14,725 nt of DNA from Nitrospira sp. UBA2083 (lineage in GTDB: Bacteria > Nitrospirota > Nitrospiria > Nitrospirales > Nitrospiraceae). The notes beneath the pieces were generated by a model that did not search any database, had not been told where the DNA came from, and was given only the letters and a program-made list of their open reading frames with translations. Positions within the stretch are counted from its first letter, which is position 1, and each line of letters starts with the position of its first letter. Shown piece after piece: positions 13,217 to 14,725 of the stretch. The position numbers and the translations under genes were made by a program. Where the stretch lies: NCBI GenBank assembly GCA_002331625.1, contig DCZN01000023.1:1-14725 (forward strand), read 5' to 3'.

Positions 13217-14671
13217 ATGCCTATTCATCGAATAGCTAAGATACTCGGGATAGGCATGGTGTTGTTTTTCCTTGCAGGGATAGTACCAAGGGCTGAAGCT
13301 GGATGTTCCGGATCAAGCCCCACGTGGCTTAGTACCGCAGACTGGGAAAGTGTCAAATCGTGTATCACCAAAGCAGTCAGCAACGATACAATCCTGGTCA
13401 GTGCGGGGGCAGAGGTTTATACTAGCCCTCTTCAAATACCTGTCATAAAAAATCTTTCCATCATTGGAGCAGGTATCGGAAAAACCGTTTTGACCTGTTC
13501 TTCCGGCGCATGTTTTTCCATTTCAGACGGAAATGGAGGAAGCTCTCTGAGTCGCATTTCTGGATTCACCCTGGAGGGAGGATACGGCGTGGACTTGAGC
13601 CGGCTTGATTCCACCAAACCCTTCCGCGTGGATCACAATAGAATCACATCGTCGCAAATGACCAGCTGGACGATTTTTGGGCATTCCAACGTTCGACCTC
13701 GAGGTCTAATCGATCATAATGAAATGGTACATGTGCGCATTGTGGTGGGCGGAACCGGGTTTGCCCTGCATGATGCTCCTCCATTTAATCGCTTTCAGCA
13801 TCAAATCTGGGCGACAGAGCCTGGATTTGGAGATGCCTCAGCAATCTACATCGAAAACAATACTATTGAGGTCAGTCATCCAGGAGCAACAGATGCAAAC
13901 TATGGGGGCTCTTATGTTTTCCGATTTAATACAGTGATTGTCAAAGATACCTATGTAAACGAGTTTCACGGTGTGCAAGGAGAGAACCGTACAGGGCAGC
14001 GCTGGGAGATTTACGGAAACACCTTTATCAATCCAGGAACATCTATTTTCGCTTCCGCCTTTCTGCGAGGAGGAACAGGGTTTTACTTTGACAACCACCG
14101 GAATGGACTTTGGCACGGCGGATGTAGCCTCAAGATTGAACGGTCCTGCGAAGAAAAATCGCCGTATGGCCAATGCGATGGGACCTTCATTATCGATGGT
14201 AACACGTCCGGATTCCAGGGTTGGCCGTGCAGAGATCAAATTGGTCGATCATATGACGCAACTCCGTATGAAGGAACCGGCCCATGGCCAGCCCAGCCTA
14301 GTACTCCTGCATACAGCTGGAACAATACAGAGCAGGACGGAACAAATCTGTTTCACTTTGAGTCCTACAACGGCTGCCCACGGGAGCGGGCTTTTCACAG
14401 CATGGAAAACAGAGATTGGTACAACCAGAAGCGAGTGTTTAATGGAACAGAAGGTGTGGGCCGAGGCCCCACATCGAAACGCCCTTCGACTTGCACACCT
14501 GGCGTAGCCTACTGGGCTACGGACGAAGGCGAGTGGAACAGCATGAATGGGAATATGCCCGACGGACAATTGTATCATTGTTCAGCTAACAAGACCTGGA
14601 CGATTCTGTATAGACCCTACATCTATCCACACCCACTGCAGTCAAAATCCCTTATGACTCCACTTCGCTAG
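13217..14671 (+). CDS. Second secreted right-handed beta-helix protein, tandem paralogue
   Basis: 484 residues from ATG at 13217, with GAGAGGTG upstream; a GTG at 13181 is in frame but would add 12 residues before the signal peptide. MPIHRIAKILGIGMVLFFLA followed by GIVPRAEA is a standard signal peptide (basic start, hydrophobic core, AEA before GC). The mature part runs parallel to the protein at 11582-13138: VDHNRITSS, IDHNEM, HQIWATEPGFGD, IYIENNTI, NYGGSYVFRFN, EFHGVQGENRTGQRWEIYGN, RGGTGFYFDN, GWPCRDQIG, and the end module TCTPGVAYWATDEGEW...YHC...LYRPYIYPHPL. It lacks the Gly-rich/PAPTNLRV tail. Paired cysteines suit an exported protein. The function is probably extracellular and carbohydrate linked; whether enzyme or adhesin is not shown. 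The two genes probably share one transcript, the spacer being 78 bases. Confidence 0.8.
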   Translation: MPIHRIAKILGIGMVLFFLAGIVPRAEAGCSGSSPTWLSTADWESVKSCITKAVSNDTILVSAGAEVYTSPLQIPVIKNLSIIGAGIGKTVLTCSSGACFSISDGNGGSSLSRISGFTLEGGYGVDLSRLDSTKPFRVDHNRITSSQMTSWTIFGHSNVRPRGLIDHNEMVHVRIVVGGTGFALHDAPPFNRFQHQIWATEPGFGDASAIYIENNTIEVSHPGATDANYGGSYVFRFNTVIVKDTYVNEFHGVQGENRTGQRWEIYGNTFINPGTSIFASAFLRGGTGFYFDNHRNGLWHGGCSLKIERSCEEKSPYGQCDGTFIIDGNTSGFQGWPCRDQIGRSYDATPYEGTGPWPAQPSTPAYSWNNTEQDGTNLFHFESYNGCPRERAFHSMENRDWYNQKRVFNGTEGVGRGPTSKRPSTCTPGVAYWATDEGEWNSMNGNMPDGQLYHCSANKTWTILYRPYIYPHPLQSKSLMTPLR

Positions 14672-14725
14672 CGCTTCATCTGTCCTTCAGCAAGTCTCAT
14701 GGTGTGATCTTCCCCCGATTTCGTG
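14672..14725. other. Right-edge sequence after the last gene
   Basis: The last 54 bases follow the TAG of the second beta-helix gene. No hairpin with a T-run or gene start can be recognised before the window ends. Confidence 0.5.

Noticed and set aside
13971..14507. 178-codon plus-strand ORF in another frame of the second beta-helix gene
   Set aside because: The overlapping frame is supported by a signal peptide and strong paralogy; this one has no such support.
11582..14671. PEP-CTERM / exosortase substrates
   Set aside because: Neither protein ends in a PEP motif, hydrophobic helix and basic tail; one ends in PAPTNLRVQ and the other in SLMTPLR.
1..14725. CRISPR array, tRNA/rRNA genes, insertion sequences
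   Set aside because: No regularly spaced repeats, no cloverleaf-like or rRNA sequence, and no transposase or terminal repeats were seen on reading through.

Overview
The window looks like part of an exopolysaccharide / surface-glycan locus of a Gram-negative bacterium of roughly 50% GC by eye. The genes support this: a polyprenyl-phosphate sugar-1-phosphate transferase, a Gfo/Idh/MocA sugar-type oxidoreductase, two NodB-fold deacetylase-like proteins, two left-handed beta-helix (LbH) acyltransferases, a DUF218/YdcF-like membrane protein, and two secreted right-handed beta-helix proteins behind a sigma-54-type promoter. The taxon cannot be fixed from sequence alone; a Nitrospirota-like or deltaproteobacterial-type organism is plausible, at low confidence. 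No rRNA, tRNA, CRISPR array, transposase or phage gene was seen.

Layout. Everything from 1 to 10847 is transcribed leftward. Read 5' to 3' on the minus strand the genes are: an isocitrate-lyase/PEP-mutase superfamily lyase (10847-9948), a long NodB-like protein (9943-8609), a SAM methyltransferase (8570-7884), an AMP-forming acyl ligase (7831-6422) and, in the same frame after a single TAA, its missing C-terminal piece fused to an acyl carrier domain and an LbH acyltransferase (6409-5450). A hairpin follows. Then come a second NodB-like protein (5224-4238), a small degenerate GGDEF-like protein (3991-3539), the oxidoreductase (3508-2507), the sugar transferase (2480-1350), the DUF218 protein (1216-581) and an LbH acetyltransferase that runs off the left edge (492-1). 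A 734-base divergent spacer (10848-11581) separates this from two tandem rightward genes for secreted, paralogous beta-helix proteins (11582-13138 and 13217-14671).

How it may work together. The sugar transferase would start glycan assembly on undecaprenyl phosphate, and the oxidoreductase would make or modify a nucleotide sugar. The NodB-like proteins and acyltransferases would trim or decorate the chain. The lyase, the ligase (resembling the oxalyl-CoA synthetase/AAE3 group), the carrier domain and the fused LbH acyltransferase form what looks like a self-contained acylation module: make a small acid, activate it, load it on a carrier and transfer it. This is inference. The two most unusual sequence facts are the single in-frame stop that cuts the ligase in the middle of its C-terminal subdomain, and a degenerate GGDEF-like domain that occurs both fused to the sugar transferase and as a separate 150-residue protein in the same operon.
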